A DNA stretch of 64,000 bases from Amycolatopsis sp. WQ 127309. GTDB taxonomy: Bacteria; Actinomycetota; Actinomycetes; Mycobacteriales; Pseudonocardiaceae. Location: the NCBI RefSeq assembly GCF_023023025.1, contig NZ_CP095481.1, positions 6,523,001 through 6,587,000 on the forward strand, given 5' to 3'. The stretch's first letter is position 1; every line of letters begins with the position of its first letter. The position numbers and the translations under genes are program-made. The notes under the pieces are model-generated. The model was not told the DNA's origin. It was given only the letters and a program-made list of their open reading frames with translations, and searched no databases. Shown one piece after another: positions 31,646 to 40,441 of this stretch.

Positions 31646-32808
31646 GGGGTGCTCCCGTCGAAGATTTCCGTGGTGGCGGCCAGTTCGAGGGCCGCCGGGT
31701 CCGCGGCCGCGAGGCCGGAGCGGACCACACCGCCGGTGACGAGCACCCGGTCGTCGGCGAGCGCGGTGGCGGCGAACGACCACCGCCCGGCGGTGAGCCC
31801 GGCCGCCGTCAGCCACCGATCCGCGGTGACGTCGTAGACGAACGCGCTGCGGTACCCGGCCTCGTCGCGGTCGCTCGCGGCCCCGCCGGCCACCAGGACC
31901 CGGTCGTCGCCGATCGCGATCGCGCGGTGGAACGCCCGCCCCGACGGCATTTCCGCCCGGGTCGTCCACACGCCGGTGTCCAGGTCGTAGCGCTCGACGG
32001 TCCGCTGGCTGAACGGGTCGAACGGCGCGACGCCGGGGGAGCCGGGCGCGGTGCCGCCGGTGACGAGCACGGTCTTGCCGGACAGGCGGGTGGCCCGGTG
32101 CTGGTGGCGGGCGCGCAGCAGGGTGCCGGTCGGCGTCCACTCGTCCGCGCCCGCGTCGTACAGCTCGCAGAACGCGAGGGCCGGGGCGTCGGCCGCGCCG
32201 GTCGGGACGACGCCGCCGGCGACCAGGACGACCCCGCCGGCCAGCACGACCGCCGGGTGGCCGGTCCGCGCGTCGGTCATGGGGGCGACGGTGTGCCACT
32301 CGCCGCCGTGGCCGGGGGTGTAGCGCTCCACCGACCGCACGGCGGTGGTGCCGCCGCCGGGTCGGGCCACGCTGCCGCCGGCGACGAGGACCGAGCCGTC
32401 CGGCAGCAGCACTGCGCTGTGGCCCCAGCGGGCCGTTTCCGGCTGGCCGGCGGGCGTCCAGTGGCGGGTGTCCGGGTGGTAGAGCTCGGCGGCCGGCACG
32501 GCGGCCGAGCCGTTGAGCCCGCCGACGGCGAGGACGGTGCCGTCGGCCAGCCGGGTGAGGGAGTGCAGCTGCCGCGGTGTGTGCAGGGCGTCCACGGGTT
32601 GCCAGGCCCCGCCGGTGCCCGTCGTCGCGGGGGTGAAGACGGCCGCGTCGGCGATGGCCGTCGCGGTGGCGTCCGTGCCGCCGGCGACCAGGACGGTGCC
32701 GTCGTCGAGCAGGACGGGCCCGTCGTGCTGGCCGTACCAGGCGGCCGGGGCGGGCAGGCCGGGGGCGGCGGTCCACGTCCCGACGGCCGTCTCGATGGTG
32801 GTGGTCAT
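31642..32808 (-). CDS. Giant-protein cassette, gene C: kelch-type beta-propeller
   Basis: A 388-residue protein made almost entirely of kelch repeats, about seven. Each has the pattern hydrophobic-LxDGxVLVAGG, a variable loop, then ELYxPxxxxWTxxG with conserved aromatic and glycine pairs (DGTVLVAGGTDAT; DGTVLAVGGLNG; DGSVLVAGGSVARP; GKTVLVTGGTAPG). Kelch propellers bind proteins or, in galactose oxidase, form the catalytic domain; the oxidase copper ligands are not evident. No signal peptide. It is paralogous to the C-terminal domain of gene B, lies 23 nt after it, and overlaps gene D by 4 nt. Confidence 0.9.
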   Translation of the reverse strand: MTTTIETAVGTWTAAPGLPAPAAWYGQHDGPVLLDDGTVLVAGGTDATATAIADAAVFTPATTGTGGAWQPVDALHTPRQLHSLTRLADGTVLAVGGLNGSAAVPAAELYHPDTRHWTPAGQPETARWGHSAVLLPDGSVLVAGGSVARPGGGTTAVRSVERYTPGHGGEWHTVAPMTDARTGHPAVVLAGGVVLVAGGVVPTGAADAPALAFCELYDAGADEWTPTGTLLRARHQHRATRLSGKTVLVTGGTAPGSPGVAPFDPFSQRTVERYDLDTGVWTTRAEMPSGRAFHRAIAIGDDRVLVAGGAASDRDEAGYRSAFVYDVTADRWLTAAGLTAGRWSFAATALADDRVLVTGGVVRSGLAAADPAALELAATTEIFDGSTP

Positions 32809-32831
32809 GGTGTCGTTCCTCCTGAGCCGGG

Positions 32832-35800
32832 TCACGGGATGAGCACTTCGGCGGGATCGGTGGTGCCCGCCGCGACGAGCACGCGGTCGTCCGCCAGTTC
32901 GGTCACGGCGTGGCCGGCGCGCCCGTGGCCGAGGCCGGCGAAGGTGACCCAGCTGTCGTCGCCGGGCCGGTAGGCCAAGGTGGCGCGGAAGCCGGCGGTG
33001 AGTTCCGGCGCGCCGGTGCCGCCGGTCACCAGGACGACGCCCGAGCGCAGCACCAGGCTCCGGTGTCCGCTGCGGCCCCCGCCCGGCATGGCCGCCGCGG
33101 CGGTCCACCGCCCGGTCGCCGGGTGGTACCGCTCGGCGGTCGCCAGACTGTGCGGGTCGAACGTCCCGTCGTCGCCGATCACCGCGTCGCCACCGGTGAC
33201 GAGCACCGTGCCGTCCGGCAGCAGCGTCGCCTGGTGGCCGTGGCGCGCCTCGGCGAGGCTGCCGGTGGGGGACCAGCCGAGGACCGGGTCGTACAGCTCG
33301 CACCGGGTCAGCGCGTCCGCCCGCCCGTTGCCGGCCGGCGTCGCACCGCCGACGACCAGCACCCGGCCGCCGGGCAGCGGCACCGCCTGGTGCCCGGTCC
33401 GCGCCTCGGTCATCGGCGGGGTGGCGGTCCAGGTCCGGGTGGCCGGGTCGTACAGCTCGGCCGACGCGAGCGCGCCGTCCTCCTGCCCGGCCCGCACTCC
33501 CGAGCCGCCGGCGACCAGCACCCGGCCGTCGGGCAGCCGGGTCGCCGAGTGGCCGTACCGGGCGGTGCCCAGGTCCGCCGCCGGCGTCCAGGCTCCCGCG
33601 GCCGGGTCGAAGACCGCCGCCGAGGCGAGCACGGCGTCGGCGCCGCGGCCGCCCGCGACGAGCACCCGGCCGTCGGCGAGGCCGGTCGTGGTGTGCCGCC
33701 GCCGGGCGGCGGCCAGCGGCGGGCCGGGCGCCCACGAGTCGGCGGTGGGGTCGAACAACGCGGTCGCGGCGACCGGCGCACCGGCCGGGTCGGTGCCGCC
33801 GGCGAGCAGCGTCCGGCCGGTGGCCAGCGCCACCAAGTCCACTTCGGACACCGGCACCGGCAGCACACCGGCGTCGGACCAGGTGCCCGGGACGCCGGGC
33901 GTGACCGCCGCCTCGGACGCCGGGATCACGTGCAGCCGCCCGGTGAGACCGGGGTCGTCGGCGGTGAAGTCCGCGAGCGCGTCCGCCGCCGTGCCCCGGC
34001 TGCGGAACGTCGCCGGGATGTCCCGCGACGGCCGCCCGGGCACCCGCGGCGGGAACGCCTGCCGGTTGCTCTTGACGTAGGCGACGACGAACCGCTGCTC
34101 GGTGACGCGGACGGTGTCGGCGGCCGCGAACGGCTGCTTCTGCTGCGCCTGCCGGACCGACAGCGCCGCGCGGCTGGTGCTGCTGCCGTTCAGCAGCTGG
34201 TCGAACACCGGCCCGCTGACCGTGTGGAAGCGCTTCACCGGCGCGGTGGCGGCGAACGCGGCCGCCGGCGCCGCGCTGTCGCCGCTGTCGCCGCTGTCGA
34301 CGATGTGCAGCTCGTAGCGGGCGCTGCGGCGCACGACCCGGGCGGTGGCCATGGCCTGGTCGGCGACCAGTTCGAGGCCGGCGTCCTGCGTCTCGTAGGA
34401 CGGGCGGGACAGCTTCGCGGCGTCGGAGAAGTCCTGGAACTGCCCCATCGCGAACCGGTCGGCGGTGTCGTCGCCCCGGCTGAGCCCGCTGTTCTCGACC
34501 GGCGCGACGCGGAAGCGCCGTCCGTCGCCGGCCCGCTGACCGCCGATCCGGTCCACCCGCACGTTCAGCGGCAGCACCCGCTGCCGGACGAACAACCGGC
34601 CGAGCGGGTGCAGCACCAGCTCGCCGGTGTCCGGCAGGTCACGCAGGTTGACCAGTGTCCGGTTGCCGCCGGTGGGCAGCCGGGTCTCCCAGCCCTCGTT
34701 CTTGCCGAACTCGGTGGTCAGCAAGGGAAGCACCGCGACCGGCGGCAGCGTGGTGTCCCGGCTTTCACCCCACGTGATGTCGAAATCGGCCGAGATCGAG
34801 AAGAACAGGAAGCCGATCGAGCCCCGTCCGTGGGCCCGCCACGGCGCCGGGCCTTCGAGCTGGAAGTCCAGGTCGATGCCGAACGCGCCGACGCCGAACG
34901 CCTTGAGCGTCACGTGGGCGGAGATGTGGACTGCGAACCGGAACGGCGAGAACTGGAACAGGCCGTCGAACCCGAGGTGGCCTTCGACGCCGAAACCGCT
35001 GAACCCCAGCCGGATCTCGGCCGCGGCCCCGAACTGCACGGTGTTGCTCGTGATCGCGAAGTAGCCGGCGATCCGGATCAGCTGGTTGCGCCGGTTGAGC
35101 AGGTCCACCGACAGCCGGTCGGGGATCGGGAACGGCAGCGGCGGCGGCCGGTAGGACGGGTGGAACCCGCCGACCGTCAGCACCAGGTCCGGGTTGTCGC
35201 CCCAGGCCACCAGCACGCCCATGCCGCCGTCGATCGTCATGGCGAGGATCCGCGAGTCGAACAGCTTCGCGAAGAACCACAGCCGGGACTTGTCCAGCTC
35301 CAGCGCGCCCACGAACTGCGCCTGCACGACCAGCAGCGGATCGTCCACAGTGGGCAGTGCCGCGCGCAGCACGCCGAGCACGGCGATGTTCCCGGGGACC
35401 TCGATGATCACGCCGAGCGAGATGCTCACCAGGGTCGGGGTGCCCCAGCCGATCTTCGCCATCGGCCCGATCAGGAACGTGCCCTGCTCCGGCGGGAAGA
35501 ACCGCGCCAGGTCCGACAGGATGCGCGGCGCGTTCGCGACGACGTCCTTGGGGAACGCCACCGACTCGATCGCGCCGGTCCGCACCCCTTCGACCAGCGC
35601 CTGCAGGTTCATCCCGCGGTTCAACCCGACCAGACCGCCGACGGCCAGCAGCCGGAACCCGTACCCCAGCTGGATCCCGCTGCCGAACTCGGCGGTGAGG
35701 ACCAGCAGCAGGGAGAAACCCGGTGCCCCGTCCGGCTGGCGCGTCGTGATCAACCCGATCGCCTTCAGCGCGAGGAAGTCCGCGAACTCCAGTTCCAGTG

Positions 35801-37373
35801 CGCCCGAGTACTCCCCGCGACCGGGGTCGAACGCGAGGAACCCGCCGCCCGAGATCCCGCCGGCGTCGATCGTCAGCCCGACGCCGCCGGGCGGCTTGAA
35901 CTCGACGGAGAAGTCGGCGAGCCCCAGGCTGCCGCCGTCGTCCGGCTGCGAGAGCCGCAGCACCACACCGGTCCGTTCGACCGCCGCGAAGACCGGGCCG
36001 AGCCGGGCGCTGACCGAGCTCGACGCCTCGAGCGTGACGCCCCCGGCCGCCAGCAGCAGCGCGAGGTGCAGGCTGCTGATCGTCACCGGGCCGGCGGTGA
36101 GGTCGACCGGGACGTCGACCTCCGCCCCGGCGGCGCCGGTGAACCGCAGCCCGCCGGCCGACGACCACGTCAGCGCGAGGTCGACGTCCAGCTCGAGGGA
36201 CCGGGACGGCAGGATCGTGCCGAGGAAACCGTCGGCGTCGGCCAGGTTCAGGACGACCTTGCCGCCCTCGATGGCCGCCTCGAGCACGAACTCACCCTCG
36301 GCGTGGCCCGCGGCGGGGTTCCATTCGAGGTCCGCGCCGGCGGTCGCGCGCAGCTTGCGCGCCTCGATCCGCGAACCGCCGGCGGTGCCCAGCACGACGA
36401 TCGGCGGCGCGCCGTCGGCGTGCGGGGCCTGGAAGCCGAACCGCACCCCGCCGCGCACCTCGCCCGACGGCGGGACGACCCGGAGATCGGCCGGCGGCAG
36501 CAGGGCGACGGCGGTGTCCTCCGCCAGCGCCGCGTCCGACGTCACGACGAGCGCCACCGTGTCGTTGATCGGCAGCACCAGGTTCAGGTTCTCGGTGGCG
36601 GCGAGCCGCAGCAGCGCCCGGACGCCGGGCACCGGGTCGTCGGTGACGCCGATGTCGACCCCCGCGACCCGCAGGAACGGCGGCGGCCCGGACTGCACGA
36701 ACGCGAAGTCCGTGACCGCGACGAGGAAGATCGACAGCCGCCGCAGCAGCAGGTCCCAGTCGAACGCGGGCGTGCCCCAGCCGTAGAGCTGCGCGAGGAC
36801 GCCGACCGGGTCGTGGAGCAGCGCGTTCACCCGGTCGATGTGCAGCAGGCGGCGCACGTGGGTGGGTGTGGCGGCGGTGGCGGCCTGCGGCGCCGACTCG
36901 ATGATCCCGAGCAGCTCCAGCGTGTAGCCGGCCATCGGTTTCTGCGCTTCGAGGTAGGTCGCGAGGGCGAAGCCGAACAGCCGTTGCGCCAGCTCGGCGG
37001 CGAACGCCTCGACCTCGGCCTGGTGCGTCCCGGCCGTCCGCGCCGCCGTCCTGATCGCGCCGGACACCACGTCCACGGCCGCGGCGACGGACTCCACGAT
37101 CCGCGCCACGGCGGCCACCGCCGCGGTGACCCGGCCGGCGTCCCGCGCGTCGATCGCCGCGGCCAGCTCCGGCACCACGCCGGACAGCGCGCTGAGCGAC
37201 GTCGCCGCGCCGCCGATCGCCGTCCCGACGGCCTGGGTGCCGAGGACGACCTCGGACGACGGCAGCCCGATTTCGGCGAACAGCAACGGGATTTCCCCGC
37301 CACGCAGCCGTTGTTCGAGCGGCGCGAACGCGCGGCCGATCTCGAGCAGCAGGGATTCGAGGGTCAGTGCCAT
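32832..37373 (-). CDS. Giant-protein cassette, gene B: DUF6603 protein fused to a kelch propeller
   Basis: A 1513-residue protein. Residues 1-210 are mostly helical. Residues about 230-900 are long alternating strands of the DUF6603 type (GYGFRLLAVGGLVGLNRGMN; LVSISLGVIIEVPGNIAVLG; FDGLFQFSPFRFAVHISAHV). Alternation of polar and hydrophobic residues suggests an elongated amphipathic sheet, which could line a groove or barrel. Residues about 930-1150 are a linker domain, and 1160-1513 a kelch propeller closely similar to gene C. DUF6603 has no known function. There is no signal peptide or clear transmembrane helix. It starts 28 nt after the peptidase gene and is followed after 23 nt by gene C. 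Confidence 0.85.
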   Translation of the reverse strand: MALTLESLLLEIGRAFAPLEQRLRGGEIPLLFAEIGLPSSEVVLGTQAVGTAIGGAATSLSALSGVVPELAAAIDARDAGRVTAAVAAVARIVESVAAAVDVVSGAIRTAARTAGTHQAEVEAFAAELAQRLFGFALATYLEAQKPMAGYTLELLGIIESAPQAATAATPTHVRRLLHIDRVNALLHDPVGVLAQLYGWGTPAFDWDLLLRRLSIFLVAVTDFAFVQSGPPPFLRVAGVDIGVTDDPVPGVRALLRLAATENLNLVLPINDTVALVVTSDAALAEDTAVALLPPADLRVVPPSGEVRGGVRFGFQAPHADGAPPIVVLGTAGGSRIEARKLRATAGADLEWNPAAGHAEGEFVLEAAIEGGKVVLNLADADGFLGTILPSRSLELDVDLALTWSSAGGLRFTGAAGAEVDVPVDLTAGPVTISSLHLALLLAAGGVTLEASSSVSARLGPVFAAVERTGVVLRLSQPDDGGSLGLADFSVEFKPPGGVGLTIDAGGISGGGFLAFDPGRGEYSGALELEFADFLALKAIGLITTRQPDGAPGFSLLLVLTAEFGSGIQLGYGFRLLAVGGLVGLNRGMNLQALVEGVRTGAIESVAFPKDVVANAPRILSDLARFFPPEQGTFLIGPMAKIGWGTPTLVSISLGVIIEVPGNIAVLGVLRAALPTVDDPLLVVQAQFVGALELDKSRLWFFAKLFDSRILAMTIDGGMGVLVAWGDNPDLVLTVGGFHPSYRPPPLPFPIPDRLSVDLLNRRNQLIRIAGYFAITSNTVQFGAAAEIRLGFSGFGVEGHLGFDGLFQFSPFRFAVHISAHVTLKAFGVGAFGIDLDFQLEGPAPWRAHGRGSIGFLFFSISADFDITWGESRDTTLPPVAVLPLLTTEFGKNEGWETRLPTGGNRTLVNLRDLPDTGELVLHPLGRLFVRQRVLPLNVRVDRIGGQRAGDGRRFRVAPVENSGLSRGDDTADRFAMGQFQDFSDAAKLSRPSYETQDAGLELVADQAMATARVVRRSARYELHIVDSGDSGDSAAPAAAFAATAPVKRFHTVSGPVFDQLLNGSSTSRAALSVRQAQQKQPFAAADTVRVTEQRFVVAYVKSNRQAFPPRVPGRPSRDIPATFRSRGTAADALADFTADDPGLTGRLHVIPASEAAVTPGVPGTWSDAGVLPVPVSEVDLVALATGRTLLAGGTDPAGAPVAATALFDPTADSWAPGPPLAAARRRHTTTGLADGRVLVAGGRGADAVLASAAVFDPAAGAWTPAADLGTARYGHSATRLPDGRVLVAGGSGVRAGQEDGALASAELYDPATRTWTATPPMTEARTGHQAVPLPGGRVLVVGGATPAGNGRADALTRCELYDPVLGWSPTGSLAEARHGHQATLLPDGTVLVTGGDAVIGDDGTFDPHSLATAERYHPATGRWTAAAAMPGGGRSGHRSLVLRSGVVLVTGGTGAPELTAGFRATLAYRPGDDSWVTFAGLGHGRAGHAVTELADDRVLVAAGTTDPAEVLIP

Positions 37374-37401
37374 CGGGAGCCTCCGGTCGATCCGGCGGGG
37401 T

Positions 37402-39366
37402 TCACGTCAGTGCTCCGGTCACGACCAGCGCATAGCCCTGCTTGCCGAAGACCACCGTGCCCCGGAGGGTGATCTTCCAGCTGCCGGAAACCGGCTTGTC
37501 GACGATCACCATCTGGACGTTGTTGAGCAGGTCCTGGGCACCGGTGGCCCCGGGCCTGGAGAAACCGGTCGCGGGGTCGAAGTCGTTCCCGAGGTACCGG
37601 GTGCCCCCGGAGTCCTCCACCTCCAGCCGGAGCACGTTCCGCGACGCGTGGGTGGAGGCCTCGGCCGCCGGCGGGTCCGTCCACACGAGAGTGATCTTGA
37701 GCTGCTGGGGGTTGTTGACGAACACGTGCTGCGACGTCGCCACGGCCAGCGTCAGCCCGGCGTCGTGCTTCACGTCGTTCACGAGCAGCCGGCGGGGGCT
37801 GCGCGGATCCTTGAAGAAGAGGGTGCGGTCGAGCTGGATCAGGCCCCAGCCTTCGGTGTCGGACGGGTAGCCGGCGATGCCGGTCATGTCGACGGCCGAG
37901 TTGAGCAGCACGGCCCGGATCAGGGCCCCGGTGGGGGTGAAGCCGCGGTTCTTCTCCTTCGCGCCGTGGGGGTACCACCCCTCGGTGAAGTACTGGCGCA
38001 CGAGCACGGCCGCGGCCGCGGCGCTCGGCGTCGCCCAGCTCGTGGCGGCCAGCGTCGGGGACTTCACGTAGGGACCGACGTCGCAGAACGGGCCGGTCGA
38101 CCCCCTCGGCCGCTGCAGGGCGGACTGGATGCCGTTGCCCACGGCCATGAGATCGGGTTTGCGCCGCCCGTCCGCGGTCGGCCCCGGCTTCCCGCTGCCG
38201 AAGCTCATCTGGTCGGGAGGCCCCTGCGCGGCGGCCACGCAGAGCACGTTCTTCGCGATGCCGGGCGCGCCGTTGCCGGCGGCCCGGTCGTTCGTGTTCG
38301 CCGCGGCGGCGATCACCACGTGTTCCTCGTTCTTGAAGCTGAACGTGTCCGCGTTCACCGCGTCGACGTTGTACTTCGGGACGCCGCCGGCCCAGCTGTT
38401 GCTGTGGACGGTCGCCCCCAGCTTCTTCGCCATGTCGAGGACCTGCAGGAAGCTGAGCCCCATCGGCGGGAACAGGTCGTCGACGCTGCGGGAGGTGAGC
38501 TTGGCTTCGTACGCGCCACCGCGGTGCGGGTGGAGGGTGCTGGACTTGCCGTCGGCGCTGCGCTGGTCGCCGGCCGCGATGCCGGCGACGAACATGAAGT
38601 GGTCGGTGACGTCCGGGAAGTTCTGGTCGAACATGCCGAGGACCTTGCGGTGGTCCTCGCCCGCCTTCGCGTGCTCGGGATCGGTGAAGAAGCAGTGCTC
38701 GAGGTCGAGGTGCCCCTTGTCGATGAGCCCCAGGACCTGACCCTCGCCGTGCAGTCCGTGGTCCCAGATCGGTTCGCTGCCCGCGCCGGTCCGGCCCGAC
38801 TGGAACACCTCGGCCGCGGGGACGTCGGTCTCCACGCGATCCGGCACCGGCTCGACCAGGACGATCTCGCCGATCGCCGCGACCTGGGGCAGCTTCGTCC
38901 GGTCGTCCAGGGTGAACCCGGCGTACTGGTGGCCGCCGACGGGCCGGTCGTCGGTGAGCAGGACGTCACGGGCGCCGAGCGCGCTCAAGGCCGTCCCGAC
39001 GGCCGGCGCGTCCGCGTCGGCGAACAGGGTCGCGATCAGGGTGAGCGTGCCGGTGGCGGGAATCCACGACGCGAGCTTCGACGCCGGATCGAACGGGATG
39101 ACCGAGCGCACCAGGAAGTCGGCGCGCAGCCTCGTGACCGTCGCGTCGTCGAGCCGTTCGAGGAACGCCAGGTTCGGGACGAACCGGTCGAGGACCAGGC
39201 CGTAGGCGGCGCGGACCCGGACGGCGTCGGGCTCGCTCAACGCGGCCGCGAACTGGACGACCACGGCCTTCCGGGCCGCGGCGAGGCCGGCGGGCGCGGG
39301 TGGCACGTCGAGGGGGTCGAACGGCTCGTCGCCGATCATCAGGCGGAAGTCCTGGTGCTGGATCAT
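37402..39366 (-). CDS. Giant-protein cassette, gene A: S8 (subtilisin) family peptidase
   Basis: A 654-residue serine peptidase, first gene of the cassette. The triad is intact: Asp216 in GQVLGLIDKG, His256 in DVTDHFMFVAGIAAGD, Ser443 in AATSWATPSAAAA (normally GTSMATP). The oxyanion Asn is probably in VIAAAANTND. Residues 1-190 are a non-catalytic N-terminal region without a signal peptide, and residues about 520-654 form a beta-sandwich like that of proprotein convertases (QLKITLVWTDPPAAEASTHA; NVQMVIVDKPVSGSWKITL). Most bacterial subtilases are exported; lack of a Sec or Tat signal here means it acts inside the cell or leaves by another route. It probably processes or activates cassette partners. 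GGGGAGG precedes the ATG. Confidence 0.9.
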   Translation of the reverse strand: MIQHQDFRLMIGDEPFDPLDVPPAPAGLAAARKAVVVQFAAALSEPDAVRVRAAYGLVLDRFVPNLAFLERLDDATVTRLRADFLVRSVIPFDPASKLASWIPATGTLTLIATLFADADAPAVGTALSALGARDVLLTDDRPVGGHQYAGFTLDDRTKLPQVAAIGEIVLVEPVPDRVETDVPAAEVFQSGRTGAGSEPIWDHGLHGEGQVLGLIDKGHLDLEHCFFTDPEHAKAGEDHRKVLGMFDQNFPDVTDHFMFVAGIAAGDQRSADGKSSTLHPHRGGAYEAKLTSRSVDDLFPPMGLSFLQVLDMAKKLGATVHSNSWAGGVPKYNVDAVNADTFSFKNEEHVVIAAAANTNDRAAGNGAPGIAKNVLCVAAAQGPPDQMSFGSGKPGPTADGRRKPDLMAVGNGIQSALQRPRGSTGPFCDVGPYVKSPTLAATSWATPSAAAAAVLVRQYFTEGWYPHGAKEKNRGFTPTGALIRAVLLNSAVDMTGIAGYPSDTEGWGLIQLDRTLFFKDPRSPRRLLVNDVKHDAGLTLAVATSQHVFVNNPQQLKITLVWTDPPAAEASTHASRNVLRLEVEDSGGTRYLGNDFDPATGFSRPGATGAQDLLNNVQMVIVDKPVSGSWKITLRGTVVFGKQGYALVVTGALT

Positions 39367-39450
39367 GGTGTGGGTACCTCCCCGGTTCGCGCGGCGCGGC
39401 TGCGGCGTCGGACCCCTCTGCCGGCCCGCCGGGCGCCACGCTGGCAGAGC

Positions 39451-39471
39451 CCGTCGACAATCCGTCGACAA
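39451..39471. promoter_or_regulatory. Tandem repeat upstream of the giant-protein cassette
   Basis: CCGTCGACAA occurs twice with an 11-bp period (39451-39460 and 39462-39471), that is once per helical turn, 85 nt upstream of gene A. Downstream of it, toward gene A, CTCTGCC (39416-39422) and GGCAGAG (39443-39449) form an inverted repeat. These could be regulator sites for the cassette; no promoter boxes are clear. Confidence 0.35.
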
Positions 39472-39571
39472 CGGCACAATCGCCCTGGTCAGGAGCGTTG
39501 CCGGGGGAGTTGACGCCGGATCCGGGCTGGTTCGGCGGTCGGCGCGGGGGCTTCGGCCGCTGGGCGAGGTG

Positions 39572-39685
39572 TTGAAACGTCACAACTCACGCCGTCAGGC
39601 TGCGAAGTCGTGTTGTGCCGGTTCATTGACTTCGCGTTCAGGTGCGTTGTAGCGTCACCGCGTCGAGTTTGTGAAACCTTTCAAT
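39572..39685 (+). promoter_or_regulatory. lut promoter with two LacI-type operators
   Basis: This 331-nt gap between divergent gene A and lutA has no coding sequence. TTGACT (39626-39631) and TAGCGT (39650-39655) with an 18-nt spacer form the promoter. TGAAACCTTTCA (39672-39683), a perfect inverted repeat apart from its CC centre, begins 17 nt after the -10, a position that blocks elongation or initiation. TTGAAACGTCACAA (39572-39585) is a weaker upstream copy, possibly an auxiliary operator. Confidence 0.65.
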
Positions 39686-39697
39686 GCGGAGGGCGCG

Positions 39698-40441
39698 ATG
39701 GTGCGGCGGCCGGGGCTGAACGTCGCCGTCATGGTCACCTGCGTCAACGACTCGCTGTTCCCCGACACCGGCAAGTCGGTGTTCCGGCTGCTGCGCCGCC
39801 TCGGCGTCGACGCGGACTTCCCGGCCGGGCAGACCTGCTGCGCGCAGCCGATGGTCAACACCGGCTACCTCGACGAGGCCGTGCCGGTGGTGCGGACGTT
39901 CGTCGACGCCTTCGCGGGCTACGACGCGATCGTCACGCCGTCCGGCTCGTGCGCGGGGTCGATCCGCCACCAGCACTCCATCGTCGCGCGCCGCGTGGGC
40001 GACGAGCGGCTCGCGTCGGCGGCGCCGAAGGTGTACGAGCTGAGCGAGTTCCTCGTCGACGTGCTCGGCGTGACCGACGTGCGCGCCTACTTCCCGCACC
40101 GCGTCACCTACCACCCGACCTGCCACTCGCTGCGGCTGCTCGGCGTCGGCGACAGGCCGCTGCGCTTGCTGCGCGAGGTGCGCGGGCTGGACCTCGTCGA
40201 GCTGCCCGCCGCCGAGGAGTGCTGCGGTTTCGGCGGCACGTTCGCGGTGAAGAACGCCGAGACGTCGACGGCGATGGGCGCGGACAAGGCCCGGCACGTC
40301 CGCGGCACCGGCGCGGAAGTGCTGGTGGCGGGGGACAACTCGTGCCTGCTGCACATCGGCGGCCTGCTCTCGCGCGAACGCGGCGGCGTGCGCGTGATGC
40401 ACCTGGCCGACGTGCTCGCTTCGACCGAGGAGGACGCGTGA
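39698..40441 (+). CDS. lutA: Lactate utilization protein A (Fe-S oxidoreductase subunit)
   Basis: A 247-residue subunit of the LutABC complex, which oxidises L-lactate to pyruvate in the cytosol. It consists of two cysteine-rich CCG domains that bind an iron-sulphur cluster: the first near residue 40 (AGQTCCAQPMVNTG) and the second near 180 (EECCGFGGTFAVKN), plus single cysteines in SGSCAG and YHPTCHS. ATG 39698 has GGAGGG just upstream; an in-frame GTG at 39671 lies within the operator and is unlikely. The stop overlaps the lutB start (GTGA). The LacI-type operator before it and the rhamnosidase genes after it suggest that the lactate comes from rhamnose breakdown. Confidence 0.93.
   Translation: MVRRPGLNVAVMVTCVNDSLFPDTGKSVFRLLRRLGVDADFPAGQTCCAQPMVNTGYLDEAVPVVRTFVDAFAGYDAIVTPSGSCAGSIRHQHSIVARRVGDERLASAAPKVYELSEFLVDVLGVTDVRAYFPHRVTYHPTCHSLRLLGVGDRPLRLLREVRGLDLVELPAAEECCGFGGTFAVKNAETSTAMGADKARHVRGTGAEVLVAGDNSCLLHIGGLLSRERGGVRVMHLADVLASTEEDA

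Noticed and set aside
32910..37472. 1520-codon plus-strand frame opposite the DUF6603 gene
   Set aside because: Composition is a repetitive mix of Arg, Gly, Gln and Pro without a motif, while the minus strand shows clear kelch and DUF6603 patterns.
21425..39366. Interpretation as a contractile injection system or prophage
   Set aside because: No sheath, tube, spike, baseplate wedge, AAA+ ATPase, portal, terminase, integrase or lysis gene was found in or next to the cassette.
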